Assembly: GCF_003590095.1 (NCBI RefSeq)
Contig: NC_039478.1
Location: forward strand, 18,972,001-19,036,000
Reading direction: 5' to 3'
DNA: 64,000 nt
From: Trichoplusia ni
Taxonomy: Eukaryota > Arthropoda > Insecta > Lepidoptera > Noctuidae
The notes beneath the pieces were generated by a model that worked only from the letters and a program-made list of their open reading frames with translations, was not told the DNA's origin and searched no databases. Below, one piece after another: positions 46,521 through 59,726 of the stretch; the stretch's first letter is position 1, and each line of letters opens with the position of its first letter. The position numbers were made by a program, and so were the translations under genes.

Positions 46521-47314
46521 TGATTAAAAATTACTAATCTTATCAGGAGGAAAGGTTAAAAGTTTTTGACGTTAGGGGAAACATCAGGATCTGCTGAACC
46601 AATGTAGATAATCCTTTAACCAATTGAAATCCAGGGCATTTGTGAGTGTCATAGTCTATATATTAAACCGAAAAACAACGCCCCACAATGCACTGGTTAA
46701 CGAGAATGATATAAATCAGTCTAAGTAACCGTTGCTCACGCTTGACTAAATCATGATAAAATATCAGTCATTAGCACCGTCACGGGAAAGATCACACGAA
46801 AACTGACATGTTTTGGTCAAAGTTAACGATTGAAATACTTTTGTTCTAGTTTTTTTACCTATAGTGCATAATTAATAGTATTGGATTAGTGTTTTTTTAT
46901 GATTAATATAACATTAAAGCATATTCGGAGTTCAAACAAAAACAACAACGCGAAATGTGTTGAATTAAAATTATCATGTTAAACAACACGGTAATTTCTA
47001 CGGTAATTTATGTTTGAATAAGAAATATAAAATACTCACAATATTATATTCAAAGTTGTCTAAAAAACACCAATCTATAGAAAGTAAATTGGTCTTTCGA
47101 TCCGAAAACCTATCCGTGGGTCCAAAAAATAAGATGTTTTAAACGCATTCTATCAAACTGTTTAACAATATTTTCCTACGTAAATCGAATAACGTAGGAC
47201 GAATAACTTAAAATACACCAACCAACACTTTGACCTAAACAAACAAAACATCATATAACAGCAGTGCTGAATGGAAAATAATTAAATAATCGTTTACAGG
47301 TTGTTCATTGAGGC
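46521..47314. other. Gene-free stretch
   Basis: Nothing recognised. Confidence 0.45.
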
Positions 47315-47450
47315 ACCGGATATGGTGCGGGGTTCCCATGACAATAGTATCGGTCCTGCAATGGGAGCTGGCGAGTCGTGCGAGATGTGCTAACGTGAGC
47401 GTATCACTGCCCACGCAATACTAGGCGTACAGGTTAGGGAGGGTAAGACT
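47315..47450. promoter_or_regulatory. Moderate GC island
   Basis: GCACCGGATATGGTGC is an imperfect palindrome. GCTGGCGAGTCGTGCGAG and CTGCCCACGC follow. There is no initiator or TATA box. It is similar in size and isolation to the other islands. Confidence 0.25.
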
Positions 47451-48461
47451 GGTGACGTAAAAACTTTTGGTAATTATTTGTTTGTTTTTTAGTATTGTGT
47501 TCATTTGTTAGATTTAAACAGACTGACTGTAGTAAATGCCTACTGTAATAGAATTATGTGGGTGTCTTGTAAGTTATTTCACGTTTCCTTATTAATTTAC
47601 ATATTAAACAAAAAGCTTTCTAGGTTTACATTATTGAACTCCAAGTTAACTTTACTAGCTTTAAGTGTAAGGAAATATAGCAAGAAATTAAGCAAATAAC
47701 ATCACTAGGCTTATCACTAGGCATAAGGATTGTATCCATCTCTATTGTAATCTAACCCTATTTTTTCTCTTTTTGTGATTAAGGATGAAATTGTGGAAAA
47801 TATATGGAGGTATATGTCTAAAAGTAGGTTATCCTTAAAAGGATGAGTGAATCTCGAAATTAAAATAAAAGGTATATCCATATTAACCTCATCGTTCGCA
47901 TATTCCGTGAGTCTGGATAGAGATCTATCTGAGCCCGTTTGCTCATGCTCGTCTCGCGAACATTTTATTACAATTCACATTAGCTATTATGTGAGATTAC
48001 CTTATTTATGTATGAGTATAAATAAATGAGTACTTACGTATTTATCATGAATGGATCATTCGCCATACAAGGTTATGTATGTAAGTTTATGCATTACTTA
48101 AAGTAATTATGTTTTAAATGTGGTTTTTCTTGTGATGGAATGTGAAGTGTGACGTCATTGGGTTCGTTTTAATTATGTGGTTCATGATCTCAATGTGTTG
48201 GAGGATGTATCTTTTGAGTCATAGTAAGACGTCTGTTAGGATATAGGTAGACAAGGTTTTAGGTATTATCATAAACATGTTCCCAAGAATAATTAAGTTA
48301 TGACGTAATGCATTGTGGGTATTGTAAATTATTATTCTTCTGATACTTTTATTGTTTTAGCAGGGAAAAAATATATTTTAATAAAGTATTTGTTTATTTT
48401 CGTAATTTGGTGACCGTTAAAAGTAAAATTAAATTCTGTTTTTGAGCTTTTTTTTCTTCAT
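47451..48461. other. Gene-free stretch
   Basis: Nothing recognised. Two frames of 60-64 codons are within chance. Confidence 0.45.
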
Positions 48462-48845
48462 TTGGCGAATGGGTTTCATTCCCCAAATGAAAAAGAAACC
48501 GTAACAATTCGAATTAAAACAAAACAAACACTTAATATTAAGAAGATCGGAGCTATAGACAAATTCTCCAATTATTCTACATCAAAACGAAATATACCAT
48601 CTGTGACCACAATCGAACAAAAAACAAAAGCTTATTTTATTACGATCTCTCAACACATTGACACATCTATTATTCTTGACACTCAACTTATTTTTCTAAA
48701 TCAAAGATATGCCAACAACCAGTATAAAATGAACTCTCTTTCCAAACTTTATGTGCGGAAAATGATCCAGGTTTTTGGAAAGGTGGGAAGTGTGATAGGT
48801 CTAAGTAAAATGGTGAAGATGCATTTTCGTCGTCCCAAATCATAG
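48462..48845 (+). other. Unrecognised 127-codon open frame
   Basis: The predicted peptide is basic, rich in lysine, isoleucine, serine and threonine, with no signal peptide or known motif. About one frame of this length is expected by chance. It lacks splice or polyadenylation context. It is listed only because it is among the longest frames. Confidence 0.1.
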
Positions 48846-49049
48846 TTTCAAATTGCTTGCTATTAGTATGATAAGCGATAATTTTAATGGATCGAGTTCT
48901 ATCAGTTCGTGTGAACTGTTCTTTTGTATTTATTTGTGACAGATAAGTTTGTGAGAAACTCTTTGAAGTATTTGATTTAGTAAAATGAACAGCACAAACA
49001 AATAGTGTGAAAAGTTACGAAAACTCTAAATCTCACCAAATTACTAATG

Positions 49050-49125
49050 TTTCGCAGTCTGTCGGTTGGTCCGTTTTCACCAAGCTGTATTTCATGAGCG
49101 CTGAAAATTACACACATGGAATTTT
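49050..49125 (+). repeat. GGTTCCGT-family central fragment
   Basis: CAGTCTGTCGGTTGGTCCGT, TTTCACCAAGCTGTATTTCA and TGAGCGCTGAAAATTA match the family's middle (GTCCGTCCGTCTGTCACCAGG, CTGTATCTCATGAACC). Confidence 0.55.
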
Positions 49126-49880
49126 CAAACTATTGAAACGGTCATAAATTTCGTGGGCAACAAATTTTTATAGTATTTTTTTTTTCTAGGCCAATTTTGG
49201 CATTGTCTTTACAAATGTCAATTTTATAACAAACAAGGCAGATTTCTGTTACTACCAACGCAATTTTTAATCAAACAAGGTTCCTATCAAACCAACTTCA
49301 CAAAACTCATCAAATCAATTCAAGTACTCGCTCCTCAACAATTATGTAAACCTATGATATTTATCACACGCAAATGTCTCCCACAGTGGATGCGCATTAG
49401 TGAAATACCTCTACTACAGCTCACGATCTGATCGCGGCCAAGTTTAGCGTAATCAAACACTCAGTAATATGGCAGACGTATTCTGTATAGATTATCTTAG
49501 CAATCTGTTAAGACAGGTACTAGAATATCTACAATGAGATATAGAAATATGCTAAAAACTCGCACAGATACTGGAACTTTACTGGCACCGAAGTAATCTT
49601 TTTGCAGTTTTCGAAGTGTGAATATAGTGCGATATATGTATCTCCCACAATAATACTTTAAGACGTGGTACTCGACCATATGGACAATGTTTGAAGCCAC
49701 CACAAACAATGTGCATTGCACAATTTCATGCATTCCAGTATTGGTCCTTTAGTACGAGTCTTACAATGGACAAAAGGACCAAATCTATTTTGGGACGGTG
49801 AGAACAAATAGGTGTTGATAAAATTAATTTAATCCTTGATGACAAATAATTAGGCAGTGTCAGAATACTACGTAGACTAG
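49126..49880. other. Gene-free stretch
   Basis: Minus-strand frames of 78 and 68 codons adjoin (49497-49932), unrecognised. Nothing else seen. Confidence 0.4.
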
Positions 49881-49884
49881 ATAA

Positions 49885-49925
49885 GGCATGGCGCACAGTT
49901 CGCGTCGCGCCCACGCCCACGCTGA
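49885..49925 (-). promoter_or_regulatory. Two overlapping EGR-type sites
   Basis: CGCCCACGCCCACGC (49908-49922) reads on the minus strand as two exact GCGTGGGCG sites overlapping by three bases, preceded by TTCGCGTCG on the plus strand. Exact copies of this 9-mer are rare in DNA of this composition. A further exact copy lies at 19481. Confidence 0.4.
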
Positions 49926-50162
49926 GATTCATTGCTACCTTAATATTCGGTTACACTTGGAGTATTGTTATTTGTGTCATCGCTTTTGTGTTAAAGGGCA
50001 AGCGATTTAAAGTTTAAGTAATTGTGGTATGCGAACACCCGGATGTAATCGGGTTTGTTATTATGCTGTTGACAACTACTGGAAATACAGCAAAGTTGTG
50101 AAAAAATTACGGCTGGAAAGAGCGGATGGGGTGGCTAAACTACAATTGTAAAAATTGATCAC

Positions 50163-50310
50163 ACGTTAATTGTGGGTCTTGGCTGTTAGGTTAGGTTTGG
50201 TCTAGGTAGTTAAAAGCAAGAAAGTATGACAACCAGTCTTACTTTAGGGGTATCGTGTTGCTCACTGGGTTGAGGTCAGATAGTCAGCCACTCCTTGTGA
50301 GACACTGGTG
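50163..50310 (+). mobile_element. SINE copy 4 (5S-headed family), fragment
   Basis: CACGTTAATTGTGGGTCTTG, ATGACAACCAGTCTTACTTT, AGGGGTATCGTGTTGC and TCCTTGTGAGACACTGGTG follow the body of copy 2. The 3' third (GGGTCGGC.. to GGCTAGGCC) is missing. GCGGATGGGGTGGCTAAACT just upstream may be a relic of the 5S head. Confidence 0.7.
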
Positions 50311-51535
50311 ATAATGGAAAAAAATATTTATAGAAATGGTCTACAAAAATCGTTTCCCCGAACCGAAAGGACCTGAAAATATCTTAATAGTAGTAGAATA
50401 GTAAATCCAAATATTATCACAGACAGAATGGTACTAATAAATATTCCCACACCTCAATTGGCTGCAACAAATAATAGCTAATATAATGTGGTACCGCAGT
50501 GTCGTGGGCGAGCTATCCGAATGTACTATGTGGTTCACGGTTAATGCTATGACTTATGAATCATAGTTACTGTGTTTCCGAAGGATCAGATAAGACGGAT
50601 CAATTGTTGCTGTTCGTGTTTCAGTTTGTGGAACTGGAGTTTGGTAACTTTGGGTTGCCTGAAAATTTTTACAGTTTGAAAATGGGTCCGAAATTAAGTA
50701 ATTAAAGTAGTTGAGATATTGTCAATGTGATCATGTTACTTGCAAAGTATTTTAGATGGAAATAAAATCGAATTAAGTCACAAATAAAATAAGGCCTCGT
50801 GAAAGAATGGGGGGCAAAGGCCTACATCCATATGCGCAGCCTAACACCGCAGACAGGGAAAACATCTTAATTTAATTTAATTCAAAACTCAAATTAATAA
50901 AAATCACATAGAATGTAAGTACAAAAAGCGAGCTGAATCCAATAGAAAATTTTTCTCCAGCAAAACTATTACTTACATTAAATTTTGTAAAAAAATCTGC
51001 ACAAGAACAAGTACAGACAGTACTTGTTCAAACTTTTTATAGCTTAAGCTTTCATGTCACATTCACTGCTCTACATGCACACAAAAAATTTGCCTTTAAA
51101 GAATTCACTCCAAAACCACGCCGCATTTTTATGCACAACCAAGGAACTCGTAGTATTAATTCGTGATCTATGCGTTACTATGAGTCATGAACATTCGATC
51201 TCACGGTGCTCACGCCGACATGACATAATAATAGTAATGTTGCTTATCAAATATGATTGATTTTCTGTTGGATTTGAGGTTCTTCTTTAAGGTTATAGAG
51301 CGTGATGATTTAATTGTATTGTCACGTTTCTTTAGCTGTTAGAAGGGATTGCGGTTTGTCTTGATTAGGTCTTGAAATGGTGGGTTATCTATTCTTACAT
51401 TAATGTATTTGTTTCTATTTGAAATCAATTTTACTATATCACAATATACAAAATATAGACACAGAAACATGGTTTGTATTTTTTTGTCTTAATTTCTTTT
51501 TATTTGGAAAAATATGGAAAACATCGCTCTCTGTT
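50311..51535. other. Gene-free stretch with a small hairpin
   Basis: GAACAAGTA (51005-51013) and TACTTGTTC (51021-51029) pair exactly around CAGACAG. GGGGGGCAAAGGCCTACATC near 50810 resembles scrambled LINE 3'-end words. No gene. Confidence 0.45.
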
Positions 51536-51620
51536 TCCACAGAGATTTAGGGTTTGGAATCATGACGAAACCGCTGAATCGATTTTGATTGCACTTGGTA
51601 TGGGCTTAGAAAACTGCTAA
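51536..51620 (+). repeat. Diverged ACTGAACGGATT-type fragment
   Basis: ATGACGAAACCGCTGAATCG, ATTTTGATTGCACTTGGTAT resembles the family at 13509-13605 only loosely. Confidence 0.4.
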
Positions 51621-53478
51621 AATCTCTTAGCAAATGACGGATGCGACACGGAAGTGCAGGACGAATAATTGCTCAACTATTTGCTTCAGATTTATTTCAT
51701 ACCTTTCAATATTTCAATGGCACCTTTCTATCGGAACTTATTATTTTAAAATACGACTGTGTTTGGACATTGTCCTATTGTTCGTTAGCAACAACAAGCA
51801 CCTATGCTTAGTAAAATCTCCCAGAAGATATTTTGACCAACGTATTAAACTATCTATTGTGCTAAAACAAAGAAACTATTTAACTTGGAACTAGTGATAC
51901 GTCTTCAGATTAACTAGCTTGGCTCCATCATATAGGTTCTTGAGATTTAGGAGTCAGGTACAAGCAAGGTGTTGCCTTTGATGAATAAACCAAATCCGCA
52001 TTGTTGAGGGTGCGGCGATTGAGCATATTTTACGAAAATGTTATGTGTTCGCTGGAACTGTTTGCAAGTCAAATGAGTAGGTTTTCGTCAATTCGTCTCA
52101 AATGGCAGGAGCCTTACTTCATAAAGGAGAAGGTTCTCAATTCAGACCTTCGGACTAGATAAACCGACTTTGTTGATTCTTTTTTTCATTTAACTTGAAA
52201 TAGCTGTAAATTTGTGTCAACATTAAATTTTATATCATCAAGTCTGACTCAGTAGTTTCTTACGTAATATTTTTATTCAAAGCTAAATAAAGGAATTATG
52301 CAGTATCGCTATACTCATCGTACAAATGTTGATCGAATTGTCGTAGATCAATAAACCGTGTCAAACCAACTCAAACATATTGCCTTTGTTCCTGTTTCGC
52401 CACACCTTGCAACACTAAAACAATCATGCTCAACACTTAATTAACAGTCAATAACAATAAAAAACAAAAACAAAACAAGGTCGTCGCAAAAACAATGCAC
52501 AAATCAAAAGTACCGCCCACTTGCACTCATTAGTTCAAAATGGTTCAACCTTGATTTTCCATATCCGAGGCTTTTGTGCTATCGGAAAGTAATTACCGGC
52601 TGTAAAGCCCACTCTTGACGTGCACACCTACGTTTATCAAAAGCTTAACTTGAAGATGTTTAAGCATCTTTTGAGTGCTCCTTATAATGGCGGGTTGGAA
52701 GGTTCTCGATTCGATTCAGGCGATGTTCGCTTCGATAAAGTGCGTTCGAGTATGGCTATGGCTGTGATGACGATTATTTTAGCGGATGGATTAGTTTATA
52801 ATTAATCTTTACAGGGGCCGTGCAGCAGGATTTGTTTATTTTATATCTTTAGTACGTTGTACATAAATTTAAAGTTCTTTTTTGGATTAAAAATAGAAGC
52901 TACGCTGTAGATGCGCTTTTCGAAAATCTTCTAGAAGACTCAAGAAGGTACTTACAAAATGAAATTAACCGCTCTTGTTTCTTGACCGTAAATCAATTAA
53001 CAACGTCTATATCAAGATGTATGCGAATTTGTACGACTAGTAACATTTAAAATGATATCCTTATCGAAAATGTTCGCTATCGAAAACGAGAATCGAAAGA
53101 GCACCTTCTAAACCCACAAAAATCATACTCTTGCGCACTGACATGCGCGTCCGACAAGCATTTTGTTATTGGATTAAACTATAACAACAATAAATTTACA
53201 ACTCATTTCATAATTAAAACCCTTATCACAACTACACAAGGTTGATTTTAGTTTTTTTGGATGCTTCCCTAATTATGTTTGTAAGTGTTCTAGGTACAAT
53301 AGAAATAATTAATCTCGAGTTAAGCGAAGGTCGTGTCTTTATAATCGTTTAATTGGTACAGATGCTTATGAATTGGAGTTTTGATAGCGGAAGAGTGGGC
53401 GGTGTTAAGAAACTTGATGGATCGAGATAAAAGAGCTTGTGTTTTGGATTGCAGACTTTAAATTTAAATATTTTTCTT
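51621..53478. other. Gene-free stretch
   Basis: No gene. 52560-52760 is somewhat GC-richer (GGTTCTCGATTCGATTCAGG, ATGTTCGCTTCGATAAAGTG) and could be regulatory. The frames there are unrecognised. Confidence 0.4.
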
Positions 53479-53660
53479 AAGGTTCCATATTTAAAGGGTA
53501 AAAACAGAATCCTATTGCTAAAGCTATGCTTTCTGTCCGTCTGTCTGCTTGTATCTCGTGAACCCCAATAGTAAAACTGCTGGTTATCTAACGGATGACA
53601 TATTGAAGTTGTGCCTTGTATATATTTATTAAAAATTGAGGTTCTTTTTTAATGAGTTAA
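53479..53660 (+). repeat. GGTTCCGT-family copy
   Basis: AAGGTTCCATATTTAAAGGG, TAAAAACAGAATCCTATTGC, TATGCTTTCTGTCCGTCTG, CTTGTATCTCGTGAACCCC preserve the family order over about 130 bases. The rest is diverged. Confidence 0.75.
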
Positions 53661-53825
53661 CCATTTTCCCAAATCTTTACTTCTCTTTGCCAAATTTTGT
53701 TTGTCTATAATTATAAAAACAGTCCTTACCATTATAATCGAAAAAAACATAAGATAAATCAAGCAAATGAAAAGCCCATAAAATATTAAGCACAGTTATT
53801 AAAACAACGCAACATCACATAAGGG

Positions 53826-53970
53826 ATTAGTAGGTCGAGTCGACCGGGGGTCGCGGGGTCACAGATTCGAATCTCGTGATGGGCGTAATGTGATGTTTAT
53901 TATACTGTGTTTAGACCTAGGTAATGTTAGGTGGCCTAGCGTAGCCTGAATTATCTATTGTAGTGTTTAC
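53826..53970 (+). mobile_element. Possible tRNA-like SINE remnant
   Basis: GATTAGTAGGTCGAGTCGACC could be a decayed A-box region, and AGATTCGAATCTCG (53862-53875) a B box, about the right distance apart. The trailing body (TGATGTTTATTATACTGTG) is not one I recognise. Confidence 0.3.
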
Positions 53971-56519
53971 TGGAAAGTTGTTCATACCTGTGGGAGTGAT
54001 GGAAGTAAGTAATTGAGGTTATTGCTGAACAAATTTTCATTTAAGTAATTTTAGATATGAAACCGAAAAAAAACAGAAACCAAATAAACCATTATAATTT
54101 ATTATACACTATTCGCAGTGATAAGACAAAACTAAGCACAGAATCCTTGTCGAACTTTTAGATGGCAGAATAAGAAATATCATATACCTATATCCATAAT
54201 TCCTGAAACCTCGGCCTGTTATTTAATATTTTTAAGTGTCCAGTAAAATGCCTTTACCACATAACCCGGTAATAATATATAGGAGATACAACTCGGCTTT
54301 CCTTGCAGTCGATGACGATCTTGGTACTTTATAATTCCAAAGTAAAAAGATAAAATAAATATAAAATAAACCGTATGAACCTAAGTGTTGTATTAAAAAT
54401 AATTTTCCCGTTTAACGTACATGTAAATACCCTTATTCGCATCTAAATAATGCCATAGCTCATCGCGATAGGTTTGCGCGTTAATTGCTGCGTTTGCGCA
54501 GACGGGACCTGTTATTACTAGGGTCGATGTTAAGGTGTGTGCGGACTGGGGAAGAGAGGTTTGCGATATACATTTACAAAGTTTTATGATTTACTCGTAA
54601 AGTATTGTTTATTATTTATGGTTTCGAACAAAGTCTGAATTAATTAATGGACAGTGGCATTGCGGCAAATTACCTGTGCGCAACGTGACGTTTTTATGTT
54701 TTCTTTTATAAATTTACTGCTTCAGCAATCACTTTGTTTTTAAGGAACATTTCTTAGAATCGAAGTGATTCACAAATAAGTATTTTCATCACTTTTCCAA
54801 GTTGGTTGTTTACATAGCATAGCTCATATATTATATTAAAAATATCTGCAGGCTTGCTTCAGAATCCGATTTGGTTATGTTTTTTTCTTGTTTGGCTTCT
54901 AAAATCTAACTATATAACCAAAATAAGATCAAATAAGGATTTAGGTTTATCATCGGCGATAGCTGTCCATTGAGCATAGTGCTACTGAAAAAAATAGAGC
55001 TAGTCCAAATCAATCAAAACAATTTGAGATTCTATGTCTTTAAAAAAAAGCACGTAGTCTTACACCCCCTTCACATTCCAAATCATCATTGCAAACCCTG
55101 TCTAACTTTCAACAATGACAACCAAACACCGAGACAAACTCAGTTTTCCGCCGAAACAAACGACCATCTCGGAACTGTCACCACGGAATTCGTTATTCAA
55201 AAGTCACATAATTTCCTCTCAATCTGCAGTCGCCTTTAGCCTGCCCGCTCTTATAGCCAAGCCCGACCATTGTGCAGTATAGTTCGCTGTATTTTGTAAT
55301 ATACTTGACCATCTTCAGTAATAAGATACTTAGATTTATACCCAGTTACATCCACCCGGTGCGTTCGTAGAGTATTAATGCTTTTGTTCTATGATACTAA
55401 CGGCTGTAACTGTGCTTTCTAATATATTTTTATTGAGTATTGTTTGGCGAAAAGATTTTTCTTCAGGTTTGTGTAAAATTTCTTCTCGTGTTATTAGTTT
55501 TCTTCTATGTTTTTGGTGTTCTGTTTCTGAAGGGGTGACAAAAATTAATTGGATCTCTTTGTTGTCTTTTAGTAGATTTAGATCTCTCTGTCGCTGGAGT
55601 TGAGTGTTCAGTCTTTTTCGAATAATTTTAAGTTCTTATGTCTAACGTCTTTTCGAACGGAAAAGATTGAAATTATTGGAAAGAGTAAAACTTTTATTTA
55701 AAGTCTGATTTTTTATCCCCAAACATATACGGAACCCACGGTGTGCAAATATAATCATGTTTGAGTGTTCTATAATGAACTAGGTTTTAACAAGACAAAT
55801 TCCCTGAGTAGTTTAGGTTAATAGGCGAATAAATTATACACAGTGGAACAGGCTTTACACAAATATGCGTGTGCTTTGAAGAAAATAAATAATTGTTTTT
55901 AAATAAATTTAGTTATACTTTCCTGAAAAAGACAACATGCTACGTCAACTGGTTAACGCATCACGATCGAAGACTGCGAAGAAAATTCACATTCAAAAAG
56001 AAAAAAATGAAAAGATCAGGCCTTTAATCGTGTATATTCCCTTCAAGGAGTCAAGTATAGTATTGTCTCATGGTCCCGTCTTAGACATCCTCAATACAAA
56101 TCTATCTGCCCATAAAACCAAGATCCAAATCTCCCATTCTCTACGTACTGGTACTTCGGCCTACAGCTACACCCCTACCGTAGCCCAAACACGAACATTT
56201 TTACTGAAAACGTGACTTCAGTATTTGTTATATGTAAATTAGCGATTTGTCCAATGGCCGCACGCGAAACTTCTCAGGCTACCTTTGATGTTCAAGTTTT
56301 TTAAAGCCACGATGCTCTTGACAAGCGAATTTATACTCTGTAGGCGAGGTATAAAGTTCATTTGAAGTTGACAAATCAAGGTATGAAGATACTCAAAGAA
56401 GATCGAGAATGCTATAGAGTGAGTTTGTGCTGTGACAAACATCATTCATATGTGTCATGATGTGAGTATTTTTTTATGTCCACGTATGATTGATATGGTC
56501 CTGTGGTCAAAATTTTAAT
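53971..56519. other. Gene-free stretch with a GC patch
   Basis: 54470-54560 (GGTTTGCGCGTTAATTGCTG, GTTTGCGCAGACGGGACC) is a GC island without core-promoter motifs. TCAGTCTTTTTC near 55608 shares only the first 12 bases with miR-14. Frames of 89-92 codons (54970-55239, 55937-56215) are unrecognised. Confidence 0.4.
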
Positions 56520-56766
56520 ATCTATACTAATATATAAAGCTGAAGAGTTTGTTTGTTTGAACGCGCTAATCTCAGGAACTACTGGTTCAAATTGAAAAAT
56601 TATTTTTGTGTTGAATAAACCATTCATCGGGGAAGGCTTTAGGCTATAAACCAATTCGCTGCGACTAATAGGAGCGAAGATGAAATGGAAAATGTGAAAA
56701 AAACAGGGCAGGTATAAATCATAACTTATACTACCCACGGGGACGAAGTCGCGGGCAACAGCTAGT
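56520..56766 (-). repeat. CTAGCTGTTGCCCGCG repeat, full-length copy
   Basis: This is the reverse of the copy at 27761-28010. It runs from TCTATACTAATATATAAAGC through GAACGCGCTAATCTCAGGAA, ACCATTCATCGGGGAAGGC and GCGACTAATAGGAGCGAAGA to GGACGAAGTCGCGGGCAACA and GCTAG. The 98-codon frame inside is a by-product of the repeat. Confidence 0.85.
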
Positions 56767-59660
56767 GTAAAATAAAATTTTATGATTATACATTTTTTTA
56801 TTAAAATGCGTAAAATAAGGGTAATAATAAATCAAAAAATGTTACACTATTCCCTGAATTATATTCAAAATTCGAATTAATTGCTACCGATTGTCAAATT
56901 TAAATAAAACATATTTTACGGATCTTGTTACCGTTCTATATTCGAAAATGACATCATTTTGCCAACGGTTATTATGAAATCAATCAAAATAATACTGGCC
57001 ACATTTGTGGAAGGTTTTTTTTTTACCAATCAACTTTTGTGATTTATGAGAATCGATATTGTGTCGATTGCCAGTATTATAGTTATTTAATATTCATTCG
57101 CCAAATCGATATTATGATTATTTAATTCGACGATTTCTTTGCCTAAATCCGCTTGGATCTGCCAAAATTGTTAATGAAATCTCGTTTTATGTAACATTAA
57201 TATCATTAATACTAGACTTTATTTTAGTTAATCCTTCTTTAGTGACTCGGGTGTGCTACTAAAACAGGTTTGTTTATAATATTCTTCTGTGATGAATGTT
57301 AAAACTTGATTGTTAATAGTGAGATTTTTTTTGAATTAGATATGTTAAAGCTTCAATATGACTTCATAGACGTGAACCTGTAATCTACTTTAGCAATAAG
57401 ATGTTCCTTGGACGACATAATATAGAATACTAACAAAATAGTCTTAATACCATTGATTATTGATTTAAAAAAGGACCGAATATTATAAATCCAAATGTAA
57501 AAAAAAAACAAATTTTCATTTTTCACTTTAAAGTTAACATTAGGAGATGTAGATCAGAAACTATCGTTACATTACAAATAGATAATTATACTTTAAGACT
57601 TTTATTAATTATCTAAGATTTAGACCTAATTCAATGAATTTAATGAAAATTCATCTCTATATAAGATTCCCTGTGAGTTGTTTAAACACCACGCTTAGGT
57701 AGACAATACGCACCAAGCAATATGCACTATTGAGAATGCAAACACAACTGCAGCGATGTCGGCAATTAAAAAAATATAAGCACTGCTATGGGTACTTACA
57801 GCTCCGCTCATATCTACATAACTGTAAAGGAAAATGTACTCTATGTTATTGGAACAAAGTTGATTATCGAATACAATTTATTTGCGCAAGTTGGTGCACA
57901 GCAATGTATGGTTTATGAGACTAAATGTAGAGTCGAATTTCAATTGTTGGTATTTTGGATACAATGTTGCGAAATCTATTTTAGTTTCTCAGATTTACAG
58001 TTTAATAATTTTATTTCATATTATTTTTTGAATAAAATAGTCATCTTACTATTTTTACGCATGTTCAGACATCCTTCAAAAGACCATTAAGACTTTTTTT
58101 TGTAAAATAATTGTGCGAGTATCCTATCCATGTAGAAAACCTTCTATCCTATTGAAACTGACTAAAGATTACTAATTAATACTATAACAGAATTATTTCC
58201 TACCTACTCGTTCCTCTCGCTAGCTGAATTTAGCATAGTCTTCTTTCTTTCATTAAAATATTCTATAAACCTTATATTTACAGAAAAAAATCCGGGCAAT
58301 AATTATCTCACATTTTTAAATCACTTCGCCCACGTGCTAAAGTAACCGCTATTTAAAATTAATTAATACACGCAAAAAAGTCGAAGCTTTATTTATTGAA
58401 TACGTTTTTCGAATTTTAACACTATAATTAATATAGCAACACCGTATAAATAAATCCGGAAAGAGATGCCTGCAAGCAAATTAGTATGGAATTTAAATTT
58501 CGAATGTTTCCTAAAAAGTATACATGTGTTGTAATTTCTTTTCGTTCGTGACTTGTCAATTTGTTAAAATAAATAATTTAAATGTTGGTAGTATATTAAA
58601 TGGCAGCATTCGGACTGGGGTCCAACAAAGTAAAAAAACATTTTCATGAATGAAGAAAGCTTTAGAAACATTCTAGATTCTAGAAAAGTTGCTTTACTAC
58701 AAGAACTGAGATGTTTTTAATAGTTTTAGACTACAGATTTATTTATTAACATACATTTTAGAACTACACGCAAAAGTGATATATTAATATTTTCAATCGA
58801 CAAAATTGTAACCACACACTTACTAAATAAATTTACAAAACATAAAATCTTAAGTGTAATTAACATAAAAACTACCATTACATCTTTTTAATAAGACCTC
58901 AAAGAGCGAACTACAAAAGACTTGTTTGTCAAAAAAAAACAAAATACAAATAACACAGACATCGGGACGCACCCGTAAGGAGAGTTTAAAAATTTAAATA
59001 TTTGAGCGTGTTCGAAATACGAATCATTATCTGTTTCACGAATATCACTACATTCCAATTAGTAACTTATTTTAAACTTAAATTCTTTAGGGCTAAGGTT
59101 TACTTTAAGATTTTTTCTTTCTTGCACCTACAACACAGTTGCAGTAGACTTTGTGGCTATGTAATAAGGGTGGTATTGCTTTAATTTGTTGATAAATAAG
59201 TTTGTTTTGTAATTATAATATCAGGCGCCACTTTTTGCATCGTATAACTGTAACATCAATTGGATTTTTGACGAAATTTCGCTGATTGCTTAATTGTTCA
59301 CAAACGACTGTTATTTCTTACATTTTTTGACATGTGAACAGTTTTGCATTTAAGTTCGGAGTACTTTTGATGAGTTCTTGTTAAGTTAAGGAGCCACACA
59401 TGATTTAAATTAAAAGAGTTTTGTTTCATGTTCTGTAGTTATTTACGAAGGTTGCATAAAACCTTTTTTTGCGATTTTTACAAGAAAAAATATAGATTCA
59501 GAAATTATTCGTAGGTATGTTGATCTTTGATTGTTTTGTCAACCAGTCTTACTATCAGATACTTTGTCACATGTCCTAGACCAACGAAACTTTAACTCGA
59601 TCCTTAGTCCTAGTTTTTAAAAATTACACCATCTGTAAAAATTTGAATTGTTTATTTATC
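56767..59660. other. Gene-free AT-rich stretch
   Basis: No gene. Overlapping frames at 57730-58090 (62 and 100 codons) are cysteine/tyrosine-rich and unrecognised. Their overlap in two frames suggests a local scarcity of stops rather than a gene. Confidence 0.4.
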
Positions 59661-59726
59661 GGACGACGGACAGACAGCAAAGCCTCAGTAATAGAGTGGC
59701 GTTTTACCGTTTCTATACGGACACCT
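59661..59726 (-). repeat. GGTTCCGT-family scrap
   Basis: GGACGACGGACAGACAGCAA, AGCCTCAGTAATAGAGTGGC, GTTTTACCGTTTCTATACGG is the reverse of the family's left half. Confidence 0.6.

Noticed and set aside
55608..55628. miR-14-like TCAGTCTTTTTC
   Set aside because: Matches 12 bases of a T-rich sequence; no pre-miRNA stem around it.
56442..56738. 98-codon minus-strand frame
   Set aside because: Same repeat-derived peptide as above.
57730..58090. Two overlapping frames of 62 and 100 codons
   Set aside because: Different frames of the same DNA, with no motif and no exon signals.
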